This document shows, in pieces, positions 36,685 to 47,255 of a stretch of DNA of 64,000 nucleotides. Each line of letters starts with the position of its first letter. Within the stretch, counting starts at the first letter, position 1. This DNA comes from JAWKRB01 sp041389885 (GTDB lineage Bacteria > Myxococcota_A > Polyangia > Polyangiales > Ga0077539), in contig JAWKRB010000016.1 in the NCBI GenBank assembly GCA_041389885.1, positions 62,001 through 126,000 on the forward strand, read 5' to 3'. The position numbers and the translations under genes are program-made. The notes beneath the pieces are model-generated. The model was not told the origin of the DNA, made no database searches, and saw nothing but the letters and a program-made list of their open reading frames with translations.

Positions 36685-37316
36685 AGCCCGGCGAGGGCGA
36701 GCAGGCGGTTCTGCACCTGCGTGGCGTTGCTGGGGTCGGTCAGCGGCCGCTGCGAGAGGTTGATCACCTCGAGGCGGCGCCCGGCGCCGTCGACGAGCCA
36801 GAGCTGGTAGCGGGTGGCGCCCCAGAGCTCATGCACCCGCGCCGTGGGGTTGTCTTGCACGAAGGGCAGGGTGCGGTCGCGGAGCACGGCGGCGGTGCCG
36901 GCCTCGGCGCCGTACTCGTTCACCACCACGAGCTGAATCGGCGCGGGCGGTGTCAGCGCGTCGAAGCGCTGCTGCATGGTCTGGAGGACGCCAACCTGGG
37001 TCCCGCAGAAGCCTCATATGGCGTTGGAGAAGTAGTACGCGGTGACCTTGGGCCGGAGGCCGCTCGGCGAGATCTCCTGGTTGTGCGTGCGCGACGCGGG
37101 GTTCTGGTCGGGGAGCGACCAGTCGGGGACCACCACGCCCTCGGGGATCATCGCGACGTCCTGGGGCACGTCGTTCGGGTCGAGCACGGCGTCGTACGGA
37201 GGGATCCCGTTGTCGGGGAAGTACCCCGCCGCGTCGAAGCGGCTCACGACCGGGGGCTCGCGGCCAGAGCATCCGAGGAGGACGACGCCGAGGATCACGG
37301 AGACGAAGGTGCGCAC
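36681..37316 (-). CDS. Predicted selenoprotein: thioredoxin-fold lipoprotein with UxxC
   Basis: One reading frame runs from a GTG at 37316 (GGAAGGA upstream) to 36681 except for a TGA at 37016-37014, codon 101. Read as selenocysteine it gives KVTAYYFSNAI-U-GFCGTQ, a UxxC redox site just after the first core strand of a thioredoxin fold. The fold continues on the far side of the TGA (helix, IQLVVVNEYGAE strand, LPFVQDNPTARVHELWG, YQLWLVDGAGRR strands), so both halves are one protein. The signal peptide ends in a lipobox (VVLLGC). A SECIS-like hairpin follows the TGA directly. The 211-residue protein is probably an envelope redoxin. It heads the exporter operon and overlaps the LolA-like gene (ATGA). 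Confidence 0.8.
36981..37016 (-). promoter_or_regulatory. TGA codon and bacterial SECIS-like hairpin
   Basis: After the TGA the RNA can fold as CUG-C-GGGAC-CC-(AGGUU)-GG-C-GUCCU-C-CAG. The apical loop AGGUU starts 16 bases past the TGA. The E. coli fdhF element has an AGGU-containing loop 17 bases past its UGA, so distance and loop agree. The usual bulged U on the 5' arm is not evident; a C bulge lies on the 3' arm. Confidence 0.65.
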
Positions 37317-37401
37317 GATCCATTCCTTCCGTCGGGATCGCCCCCGCGTCAAGGTGTCCTCGCGCACGATGCGCGTGGTAGAACCCTGGGCATCCTTCGT
37401 G

Positions 37402-38226
<825 letters not shown>

Positions 38227-38274
38227 GGGGACCTGGAGGCGCCACGCTGGCGGTGACGCCCCTCGCGGAGGCGT

Positions 38275-41200
38275 TCAGTTCGGGTAGGTCGCGACGTAGA
38301 CGCGGCCGGGCACGCCCGCGCCCGCGGTGGGGTTGCAGCCCGAGACCAGCGGCGGCGTGAAGCGCCCCTGGAGCGTGCAGGCCGAGCTCGGCGCGGAGAT
38401 GCGAATGCGACCGAGTCCGCCCGCGCCGCCCGCGCCGCCGGTGGCATAGAGGCTGCCGACGCCGCCCTCGCCGCCCGCCGCCGAGACCAGCGCGCGCGCG
38501 CTGACGTTGAGCGAGGGGGCGCGGAGGAAGATCACGCCGCCCGATCCGCCGCCGCCCGCGGCGCCGGGCTGCGGGTCGCAGCCGGCCATGCCGCTGGTGC
38601 CGATGTACGCGTCACCGCCGATGCCGCCGTTCGCGAGGAGGCGACCGTTCACGTTGATCGTGGACTGCGACCAGATGCGCAGCGCGCCGCCGCCGCCGCC
38701 CTCACGGAGGTGCCGCCGAAGGCCGGGCGGCTGAGGTAGTCGGCGCTGCCGCTGCCGCCGCCGCTGCCGGGCTGAAAGGTGGTGTTCGCGGCGAGATCCG
38801 CCGCCGCTGCCGCGCCGATGGAGCCGCCGCCGCTGCCGCCGACGTAGGCCGCGGGCACCTGCGGGCGCACGCCCGGACACTGGGTCCGCCTGAGGGTCCG
38901 GCGACCGTTGTAGGTCGCGACCCAGACGAACCGCCCTGCCCTGCCGCGGTGCCTCCGCCGCCGGTGACGCCGACAGCCGCCCTGGCTGGTAGGCCGGGCC
39001 GAGGCGTTCGCCGCCGCCGCCGAAGCCGCCGCCGCCCGCGCCGTAGGCCCGATATCCCGTGAACACCCCGCCGCCGCCGCCGAACTGCGCAGCGGGTGAG
39101 GCGAATATCAGCTGGGTCTGCATGTCGGTGGGGATGCAGGCGACGTCGCTCGAGCCTGACGGCGTAGGTGCCGGTCGCGCCCTGGAAAGCCTCGCCTGTT
39201 GCCGCCTGACACCCCGGCTCACCCACTCGCACGCCGGGCCGGGGGTGGCGGTGCGGGGGTCGCCGGTGAACCGGCGCCCGCCCGCCTCGGCGGGTGCTGC
39301 GCGACGATCGTCGACTGCGAGCCGGGGCCGCCAGACACGTCGATGGTGCCGTCGACCACCACCGCGCCGGTCGCGCGGAGGTCGAGGACGGCGTCGGCGC
39401 CGCCCCCGCCACGTAGACGACGACGTTCGCGGGCACGTTGATCGTGGTGAAGTTGTGCACGCCGGGGGTGAGAAAGGTCGGGTTCACCCGAGGGTTGAAC
39501 GCGCCCTCGGCGCCGGTGCTCCTACTGCCCGCACACGCCCGCCTGACACGCGGATCCAGCGCCGCAGGCGCGCCCGCAGGCGCCGCAGTCTGCGCTTGCC
39601 GGTGGCGAGGTTGGACTCACAGCCGTCGGCGAGGTTGCGCAGGTTGCAGTCCGCGAAGCGCGCGTCGCAGACCGGCGCGCCGCACACGCCTGAGGCGCAC
39701 GCGACGGTGGTGTTGGGGGGAGACGCGCAGGCGCGCTCGCAGGCGCCGTAGTTGAGCTGCCGGCCCGGAGGTCGACGGTGCCCGTGGCGCAGCAGGTCTG
39801 CCCCGCCGCGCAGGCGGGTCCTCCCGCGCAGCCCGCGGTGGAGACGCAGCGACCCGCGCTGCACTGGGTGCCCTGGCGAGACCCACGCCGGGAAGCCAGC
39901 CGCAGTTGCTGGCCGCCGGCGGCGGCGTCGACGCAGCGCGACCCGCAGCACAGCGAGCCTGGCGCGCAGGCCGGGCCGCCGCCGCAGCCCGGCTCGCCGA
40001 TGCACACGCCGCGGGAGCAGGTCTGCCCCGCGCGGCACACCACGCCGCACGCGCCGCAGTGCCCTGCGGGTCGGTATCGCGGCACGCGAGCCCGCAGCAG
40101 CTCAGCCCGCGTCACACGCCGGGCCACCGCCGCAGCCCATGAGCGACTGGCACCGCCCGTATCGCGCAGGTCTGTCTCGCGGCGCAGGTCACGCCGCAGC
40201 CGCCGTGCTGCGCGTGTGTCGACCGCGAGGTTCGAGCACGTGGCGCCGCAGCAGGTCGACCCCGGCGAGCACGCCGTACCGATGCCGTAGCCGCTGTCGG
40301 TCACGCACTGGCCTGGATCGACAGACGCGCCCAGCGAGGCACCTGACGGCGCAGCCTCGCCGCAGTTGCGGGCGTCGTTGGCGGTGCGTCGACGCAGGCT
40401 CCGTCGCAGCACGCCCGCGCCGCACGCGCGGGCCCTGCCCGGTGCCCTGGCGGTGACGCACATCTGTCCGCTGGAGCATCGTTCGTTCGGTTCGGCAGGC
40501 CACGCCGCAGCCGCTGCAGTTGAAGGGGTCGGTCTGCGTCGTGACGCAGCGACGCCGCAGCAGACCGCCGGACGCCTGCAGGACGGCATACCGCCGCAGC
40601 CCATGGTCTCGATGCAGCGCCCTGCCACGCACTGCTGCGCGTCGGCGCAGCGGACGCCGCACGCGCCGCAGTTGGCGGCCGGTCTGGCTGCTGACGCAGC
40701 TCCCGCCGCAGCAGGTCGAGCCTGAACGCAGGCCGGTCCCGCGCCGCAGGTCGGATGAACGCGCAGCGCCCGTCGTTGCAGAATCTCCTGGCGCGCAGGC
40801 CCTCCCGCAGGCGCCGCAGTTCGCTCGGTCGCCGCGCACGTCGACGCAGGCGTCGGCGCAGCACGCGAGCCCGTCGGCGCACGGCGAGCCGTCGGCGCAG
40901 CCGCCGCCCACGCAGGCGCCCCCGGCGCAGACCTGCCTGGTCTGCGCGCTGCTGCAGGCCCCGCAGTTGGAGGGATCGCTCCGGAGGTCGCGGCACTGGG
41001 TTGCTCAGTGCAGCACGTCAGCCCTCCCGAGCACGCGCAGGTGACGCCCTGGCACATGCCCCCGGCGCAGACCTCTGTTCGTGCCGACAGCGCCGCCGCA
41101 GGCTCCGCAATCCGACGTGCTGCTCAGCACCTCGACGCACCGTCGCCGCAGCACGCCCTGCGACGGCGTGCAGCCCGCGGCGCAGCCCATCGACGGCCGG

Positions 41201-41491
41201 GCACACGCCCGCGACGCACTGCCTGCTGGCCCCCGTAGTCGGCCGCAGGCGCCGCAGTGTGCTGCGGGTCGCTTGAGCGGGTCGACGCACCGGTCGCCGC
41301 AGCAGAGGCTCCCTGACGCGCAGTATGGTCTCCCGCCGCAGCTCGGCCCCCGCGTCGTCGACGTCGGCAGCGCCGTTGAGCCGGGGCAGGTCCGCGGAGG
41401 GTGCGCCGCCGTCGTCGAAGGTTTCGAGCTGGAGGCACCCGCAGCCGATCAGGGAGGCCGCGACGAAGAGAAAGCACGCCAGACGCTTCAT
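38275..41491 (-). pseudogene. Large Cys-rich/Gly-rich surface lipoprotein, many frameshifts
   Basis: Starts with a clear lipoprotein signal (MKRLACFLFVAASLIGCGC). Then come many repeats with the pattern CGG..C..GSLCCG..CVD...NCGACG..C..GQ.C.G.C (for example CGGRPYCASGSLCCGDRCVD, read in another frame at about 41340). These resemble STIG1-like Cys-rich repeats of myxobacterial surface proteins. From about 39500 to 38275 the protein becomes Gly-rich and beta-strand-like (LTPGVHNFTTINVPANVVVY; GGAGGAGGLGRIRI). The frame changes about every 50-150 bases, so no long frame exists, yet each piece keeps coding character. This looks like sequence error, and the intact gene would encode about 1070 residues. 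It could also be two adjacent genes. Confidence 0.6.
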
Positions 41492-41542
41492 GGTGGGATC
41501 TTTGCACACACTCCCGCCGACGCGCGACTCCGCCGGGGTGCG

Positions 41543-43720
41543 TCATCGCACCCCGGTCACCCGCCACATCGTCAGGGTGATGGGCTCGCCGTCGTCGATG
41601 GCGGGCTCGCTCTGTAGGCCTTCCGCCCTCGGGGCGCTCGTTCAAGCGGCCCACGTTCGGATCGTCGTAGCGACGAGCCCGAAAGCGAGCCTGGCCCACG
41701 GCCTGGGCGCGCACCCTGCGCAGCGCCTCCGCGCAGGCGGGGGCGACGCGGGCGCCCCGGGGGACGTGGGTTCGGCAGGTGAGCCCTTCGTAGATCATGA
41801 GGCACGAGGGCGGGCGCGCCAGGAGCCCTGCGCCTGCGCCGTGAGGGGGCTGGCGTCGCTCGCGGTGTAGCGCCTCCCCGGCGGGAACTCCGCGAGGGAC
41901 ACCGAGCGCATCGCGGGCGCGAACACCCCTCCGCGCATCGCGGTCGCCGCGCGCCCCACCCTCGACGCCTCGCGCCTCTCGGGGACGTACGGCGAGGTCG
42001 AGGGGACGAACTCGAGGACCGTGCAGTCTGCCGGGACGCGCAGGCGCTGCTCGCGCAGGAACGCGAGCTCGTGCATCTCGGAGAAGTCGACGTCGCGCTC
42101 GAAGCGGAGGTGGATCCACGGCCACGCCGCGACGTAGACGAGGAGCGCGACGCGCACCCAGGCGTTGAGCCGCAGGAGCGCCGGCGTGGCCGCGGCGGCC
42201 AGCAGGATGAGCGGCGACACCAGTGGAGGTGGTAGCGCGCCATCAATATCGGCTCGGCGTACACGTACGAGTGCACGACGAAGAACGCGCCGAGCCACGT
42301 CGTGAGGAACACCGCGCGTCGGCGCTCGCCCGCGCGCCAGAGCTGCGCGAAGCCCACGACCGCCAGCAGGCCCATCGCGCCCACGGGGCCGCGCTCGCCG
42401 GAGAAAGCTGCGCTGGCGGTCGACGAGCACCCGCGCGGCGAACATCAGCGTGCGAACCGACAGCCCGTCCTGAACGTTGTTCGCGAAGTGCGCGAGGAGG
42501 TTCGAGAACACCGACCACGCCGCGGTGAGACCGATGAGCGCGAGCGCGAGGTAGCGCCGCCGCCGGGGGACCTCGCGGTTCGCGTAGAGCAGGATCGCGC
42601 CGGTGTCGAGCGCGGCGAAGATGATGTTCTCCGGCCGCGAGAGGTAGGTCGCGAGCGAGAGCACGGGCAGCAGCGCGAACAGCGCCGCGGCGTAGCGGCG
42701 GTGGCGCTCGGTCAGCGCGCCGTACAGCACGACGAAGGTGAGCGACGAGCTGAGCAGCGAGGTGATGAACTGCACGTCGCTGCGCGAGAAGCGGATGTGC
42801 ATCGGCAGGAACGCGACCAGCGCGTGCTCGCCGCGAGGCGCTCCGGTCGTCGCGGAGCAGGTAGCGCGCGTGGGCGAAGAGCGCGGGAGCGGCGGCGCAC
42901 GCGAGGGCGAAGTTGGTCCAGGAGATCACTCCGTGAGGAAGAAGGGCCCGCTCCGCGATCGAGGCCCGCGAGAGTACCGGGCTGTGCATCACCTGCGACG
43001 CCAGCGGCAGCACCCGCTGAAACGCGAAGGCGTTCATCGGCGCGTCTCGGGAGATGAGCAGGCGCAGCGCGAGCCCGGCGACGAAGATCGCGCCGAGGCA
43101 CGCGCCACCCATCGAGGGCTCTCGCGGAGCCGACGGCGCAGCACGAAGAGGATCCCCAGCGCGAGGAGCCCGATGAACAGCACGCCGTCGGTGAGCCACG
43201 CGAGGAGCCTGTCCAGGAACTGATCCGGCGCGAGGCTGCCGTAGCCCCCTGGCTGGGCGAAGGGGGCGGGCTGATACAGCCAACCCGCGGCGCCGGTCCC
43301 CTGCGCCGCGCCCTGGCGCTCGAGCACGGAGTTCGCCGCGCCTCCGCTCGGCGCCGGGGCCGCAGGGGGCGGGTCGCGGGGCGCCGCCGTCGGCGCGGGC
43401 GAGGCGTCGCGGGTCTCCTCCGACCGCTCGCGCGACGCGTCGGGGCCTCCCCCCGTCGGCGCGGGCGGCGCGTCGGTCGCCCCCGCCGACGCGCGGGCGA
43501 CGTCGTCCTGCACGGGTCGCGGCGCGTCTTGCGCCTGGACGTCCGGCGCGTCGACGGTCAGAACGTCCGCCGAGCGCGTGGCGGTCCCTGCGTCGAGGCG
43601 CGCCGCCGGGACCGCGGCGCGGGTCCACCTCAGGCCACCCTCGAGCGCCTGAACGCGGCGCGCGAGGTCGGCCACGAGCACGTCGGGGCCCCCCATCGGG
43701 TCGACGCGCGCGATGGCCAC
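41543..43720 (-). pseudogene. Multi-pass membrane protein, glycosyltransferase-39-like, frameshifted
   Basis: A run of hydrophobic segments in changing frames. An N-terminal part of ~190 residues is Ala/Pro/Asp-rich (VAIARVDPMGGPDVLVADLA). Membrane segments follow (GVLFIGLLALGILFVLRRRL, LGAIFVAGLALRLLISRDAP, FITSLLSSSLTFVVLYGALT), and a C-terminal periplasmic-type part ends GEPITLTMWRVTGVR. The RDAPMNAFAFQRVLPLASQ segment after a first membrane helix recalls GT39/ArnT-like sugar-lipid transferases, but I cannot confirm this. At least five frameshifts interrupt it, so it is either a broken gene or, more likely, miscalled bases. The GTG start at 43720 is tentative. Confidence 0.5.
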
Positions 43721-43741
43721 GGAGCTTGCCGCGCACGACGT

Positions 43742-44051
43742 TCAGAAAATTCTGTCGACGCGTGCCGCAGCTCGATGGCAAAGGCCGCGGTGATCGAGCC
43801 GCAGCGGTAGTCGCGCGAGCCTTGGTGCTGAGGGCCTGCGCGCGATACCGCGCAGCCGTCTGGCAGCGGCGCGCCCACGCCGAGCGCCTGGTCGATCGCT
43901 CGCTCCTGCCCCGTGAAGTGGGCGAGAGCCATCCCTCCGAGGGATCGGGGCCGCTCTCGGGGCCCGAGTTAGCGCCGCCGCGGCTCCCCGCCGCCGCAGC
44001 CGAAGAACGCGTGCAGGCGAGGAGCACGGCGATCCAGGGGATCCATCGCAT
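43742..44051 (-). pseudogene. Short lipoprotein-like gene, frameshifted
   Basis: Begins with a signal-like MRWIPWIAVLLAC at 44051. After about 110 bases the coding character moves to another frame (MALAHFTGQERAIDQALGVG, then CGSITAAFAIELRHAST). It could be a separate small lipoprotein or the true N-terminus of the following membrane protein. Too damaged to name; the 3' boundary is a guess. Confidence 0.35.
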
Positions 44052-44098
44052 GGGGAGCGCGCACGCACGCGCCGCGAGGCATCCCAGAAGGCCCGCGC

Positions 44099-45267
44099 TC
44101 ACCCTCGCGGGAGGCGAGGCGCAGACGTCGCTTCGGCGCCGCGCCCTGCAACGCGAGCTGTCCGCAGGCCGCGTCGATCTCGTCTCCTCGGGTCTTGCGA
44201 ATGAACACCGCGTAGCTCCTCGCGGCGGAGCACCGACCGAAACGCCAGCACCTGGCCTCGGGCGGCAAGTCGCCACGGCCCCTGCTCGATGGGGTTGACC
44301 GGGATGAGGACCACCTTGACGGGGATCGCCCGGAAGCAAACTTCGCGAGGGCCTTCGCGTGCTCGATCGAGGCGTTGACGCCATCGAGGAGCGTGTACTC
44401 GATGGTGATGCGTCGACGCCGCGCGAGGGGGTAGCGCCGCAGCGCCGGGATGAGCTCGCCGAGGGGGTGCCGCTTGTTGACCGGCATGATCCGCGTGCGG
44501 GTCTCGTCGTCGGGCGCGTGGAGCGAGACCGCGAGGGCGATCTCTCCGCCGAAATCAGCGCCGAGCCGCTCGATCTCGGGCACCAGCCCCGAGGTGCTCA
44601 CCGTCACCCGGCGGGTCGAGAGGTCGAGGCCGTCGTGGTGCGTGAGCAGCCGCAGCGCGCGCGCCACCGCGTCGTAATTGTGCAGCGGCTCGCCCATGCC
44701 CATGAGCACCACGTTGCGGATCGCCTCGCCGGGGTCGAGCAACGTGCGGCCCAGGAGCACCTGCGCCACGATCTCGCCCGCGGTGAGGTGGCGCTTCAGC
44801 CCCGCCACGCCCGAGGCGCAGAACACGCAGCCCATCGCGCAGCCGACCTGGCTGGAGATGCACTGCGTCACGCGCCGAGCCGGCGCCCGAAGCCCCTGCG
44901 GCGCAGGGGGATCGTCGTCTTCGTCCTCGTCCTCGTCGTCGGGCATCGGGGGGATGAGCACCGACTCGACGGTGCCCGCCTCCGGGCGGTCGACGAAGGA
45001 GACGAGGAACTTGCGCGTGTCGTCGGCGGCGCGGTGCACGCGGTCGATGCGCGCGGGCATCTGGAGGTTCCAGCCGGCGAGCTTCTCGCGCAGGGTGCGG
45101 GCGATGTCGGTCATGCGCTCGGGGTCGGCGACCGAGCGCGTGTGAATCCAGCGAAAGACCTGCCGCGCGCGAAACGCCCGCTCGTGGATGGCCTCGAAGG
45201 CCTCGGTCCACTCCTCGGGGAGTGAGCCCACCGGGTCGCGTCGGAGCTCGTGCGGTGCGGGCGGCAT
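44099..45267 (-). CDS. rlmN: 23S rRNA (adenine-C2)-methyltransferase RlmN (frameshifted 3' end)
   Basis: Methylates A2503 of 23S rRNA and A37 of some tRNAs by radical SAM chemistry. The N-terminal helical domain (EAIHERAFRARQVFRWIHTR) is followed by an acidic insert (DDEDEDEDDD, near residue 112). The radical SAM core has CAMGCVFC for the 4Fe-4S cluster, then VVLMGMGEPLHNYD, RRVTVSTSGLVPEI and LAVSLHAPDDETRTRIMPVN. Two or more frameshifts near 44330 and 44220 split the last ~80 residues (VVLIPVNPIEQGPW in one frame, IRKTRGDEIDAACGQLA in another, holding the catalytic Cys). They lie at the edge of the low-quality zone. Confidence 0.9.
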
Positions 45268-45322
45268 GGGTGCGCCTCTCTACTGCGACCCGCCCGCGCT
45301 CGCAACGCGCGGGGGGCCACGC

Positions 45323-45823
45323 CTACCTTGAGAGCTGCGCGAGGGCGCGCTCGAGGCCCGCGCGGTCGGGGGAGCCCCCGACCTGACGCCACCGCTCGTT
45401 GCCCGCGCCGTCGACCAGCACGTAGGTCGGCGTGCCTCGCAGCCCGTAGCGCCGCTGCACGAGGGCCGCCGCGGGCGCCTCGACGTCCACCCGCACCACG
45501 TTCACCCGGCCCCGGAGGTCACGCTCGAGGGCGTCGACCGCGGGCTTCGCGGCGAGGCAGGGGCCGCACCAGTTCGAGTACGCGTCGATGAGCGCGGGGG
45601 TGCCGTTCCCAATGGTGGCCGCGAACGCGCTGGGGTCGTCGTGGGTGCCGCGCCCCGGCCGCAGCACGCTGATCGCGCCCGCGAGGGCGACGAGCTGCAT
45701 CACGAGGGTGAAGCGCCGAAGGGGGTAGAGCCTCGAGCCCTCCTGCCGCGTGTCGATCCACCACGACAGGGCGAAGAGGCCGACGCAGAGGGAGACCAGG
45801 GTGTACGACAGAACAGGCGGCAT
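45323..45823 (-). CDS. Membrane-anchored thioredoxin
   Basis: A 166-residue protein with two N-terminal hydrophobic segments (about residues 3-22 and 39-57) and a C-terminal thioredoxin domain (ALIDAYSNWCGPCLAAKP, the WCGPC redox site near residue 88). NVVRVDVEAPAAALVQRRYG and the cis-Pro loop GTPTYVLVDG follow. Likely reduces or guards disulfides on one face of the membrane; side not determined. The ATG at 45823 is preferred to an in-frame GTG one codon earlier. It lies 12 bases after pfkA on the same strand. Confidence 0.88.
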   Translation of the reverse strand: MPPVLSYTLVSLCVGLFALSWWIDTRQEGSRLYPLRRFTLVMQLVALAGAISVLRPGRGTHDDPSAFAATIGNGTPALIDAYSNWCGPCLAAKPAVDALERDLRGRVNVVRVDVEAPAAALVQRRYGLRGTPTYVLVDGAGNERWRQVGGSPDRAGLERALAQLSR

Positions 45824-45835
45824 CACCCCGAGGCT

Positions 45836-47221
45836 CTACCACGCGGAGCGCGCGGCGGTTACTGGCGCCTCGCGGGGGGGCAGGAGCAGGGGCTGCCCGG
45901 TGGTCTCGAGCACCTGGAGCCACATGGCGCCGTCGGGGTCGATCCGCCGGCTGCGCCCGGTGGCCACCCGCAGCGGGACCATGGTGAAGTGCCGGTGCCA
46001 CCGCCCCACGAGCACGTCGGTGTAGCCCGCCATCGCCGCGTGCACGGCGTGGCGCGCCAGGCTGTCGCAGAAGATCGCGTCGCTGGCGTTCGCGCGCACG
46101 CTGCGGATCATGTAGCTCGGGTCGATGTACTTCACCGTCGGCGAGACGCCGCGAGACTTCAGGTACGAGACGATCTGGTCTCGGAGCCAGGGGCCGACGT
46201 CGGAGCCGCCCGCGGCGTAGCGCACGTTGCCGCTGGCGTCGCGCTCGGCGCCGCGCGGGTTCACGACGCTCGACGCGCAGCCCTCGGCGACGACGATCAC
46301 CGCGTGGTCGCGCAGCGCGAGGCGAGACTCGATCGAGGCCAGCAGCCCGTGCTCGCCCTCCATGCAGAAGGGGACCTCGGGCACGAGGCAGTAGTTCACG
46401 TCGTGCGAGGCCATCGACGCCGCGGCGGCGATGAAGCCCGCGTCGCGCCCCATGAGCTTCACGATGCCGATGCCGCTCCTCGCGCCGCGCGCCTCGGTGT
46501 GCGCGCAGTCGATGGCGTCGCGCGCGAGCTCGACGGCGGTGTCGAAGCCGAAGGTCTTGTCGACGAAGGCGACGTCGTTGTCGACGGTCTTGGGCACGCC
46601 CACCACCGCGAGCTCGAGGCCCTTGCGCTGCGCGGCCTGGGCGATGGCGTGCGCCCCGCGCTGCGTCCCGTCGCCGCCGATGGCGAAGAGCACGTTGACC
46701 CCCCGCGCGGCCAGCGCGTCGACCATCGCGTCGGGGGACTGCGCGCCCCGCGAGAGCCCCAGCACCGAGCCGCCGGCCTTGTGAATGTCGCGGACCGCGT
46801 CGGGGTCTAGGCGGCGGGGCTCGAGGCCGACGCCGGGGACGAGCCCCTCGAAGCCGAAGCGAAACCCCGTGATCGCGCGCACCCCGTATTTGAACCAGAG
46901 CTGCAGCACCATCGAGCGGACGACGTTGTTGATCCCCGGGCACAGCCCGCCGCAGGTCACGATGCCCGCGTGCACGAGGTCGGGGTCGAAGTAGTTCATC
47001 TCGCGCGCGCCGGCCGCGGCGAAGGCGAGGTCGCTCGGCGACTCCTCACCGATCAGGTCGACGTCCACCAGGACCCGCGCCTCGTCGGGCTTGTAGTCCG
47101 GCACGAAGTCACCGCTTCGCGTCGAGAGCTTGAGCGGGGATCGGTGGTTGCACCGCCCGAGGCGTGAGACGACCAGGTCTTCTTGCGTGAGGCGCGCCTC
47201 GTCGGCGTGGGTCTTCATCAT
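45836..47221 (-). CDS. pfkA: 6-phosphofructokinase (ATP-type, group with GGDG/K)
   Basis: Phosphorylates fructose-6-phosphate in glycolysis. The 461-residue protein has GIVTCGGLCPGINNVVRSMV, IGGDGTQRGA (182-190) and VGVPKTVDNDVAFVDKTFGF (208-226). The substrate-contact MGRDAGFIAAAASM and the C-terminal RRIDPDGAM follow. The Gly in GGDG favours ATP over pyrophosphate, while the Lys in PKTVDND is shared with plant- and trypanosome-type ATP enzymes; hence ATP-dependent, long-form. The long N-terminal extension (about 80 residues) is usual for this group. Two ATGs in a row start the gene. Confidence 0.92.
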   Translation of the reverse strand: MMKTHADEARLTQEDLVVSRLGRCNHRSPLKLSTRSGDFVPDYKPDEARVLVDVDLIGEESPSDLAFAAAGAREMNYFDPDLVHAGIVTCGGLCPGINNVVRSMVLQLWFKYGVRAITGFRFGFEGLVPGVGLEPRRLDPDAVRDIHKAGGSVLGLSRGAQSPDAMVDALAARGVNVLFAIGGDGTQRGAHAIAQAAQRKGLELAVVGVPKTVDNDVAFVDKTFGFDTAVELARDAIDCAHTEARGARSGIGIVKLMGRDAGFIAAAASMASHDVNYCLVPEVPFCMEGEHGLLASIESRLALRDHAVIVVAEGCASSVVNPRGAERDASGNVRYAAGGSDVGPWLRDQIVSYLKSRGVSPTVKYIDPSYMIRSVRANASDAIFCDSLARHAVHAAMAGYTDVLVGRWHRHFTMVPLRVATGRSRRIDPDGAMWLQVLETTGQPLLLPPREAPVTAARSAW

Positions 47222-47255
47222 GCGTCGAGGAGTAGACGCGCCGTCGCCGGAATGA

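Noticed and set aside
33571..36810. A 1079-codon open frame on the plus strand
   Set aside because: It lies opposite the exporter operon, is extremely rich in Arg, Glu and Gly, and has no domain. The opposite strand holds clear MMPL, ACP and LolA-like families. It is an effect of GC-rich codon bias.
37014..37016. TGA as a true stop, with two separate small genes
   Set aside because: The downstream half has no good start before its core helix, both halves form one thioredoxin fold in the same frame, and a SECIS-like hairpin follows. I keep the stop reading as the less likely option.
38275..44051. True pseudogene cluster or degraded mobile element
   Set aside because: No transposase, terminal repeats or composition shift. 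Motifs are complete and in order, and frame changes look like single-base errors. I marked the features as pseudogene only because no intact frame exists in the given sequence.
42243..44384. A 713-codon minus-strand frame across 42.2-44.4 kb
   Set aside because: It runs through rlmN and several genes in mixed frames; only short parts of it match the coding segments, so it is not one gene.
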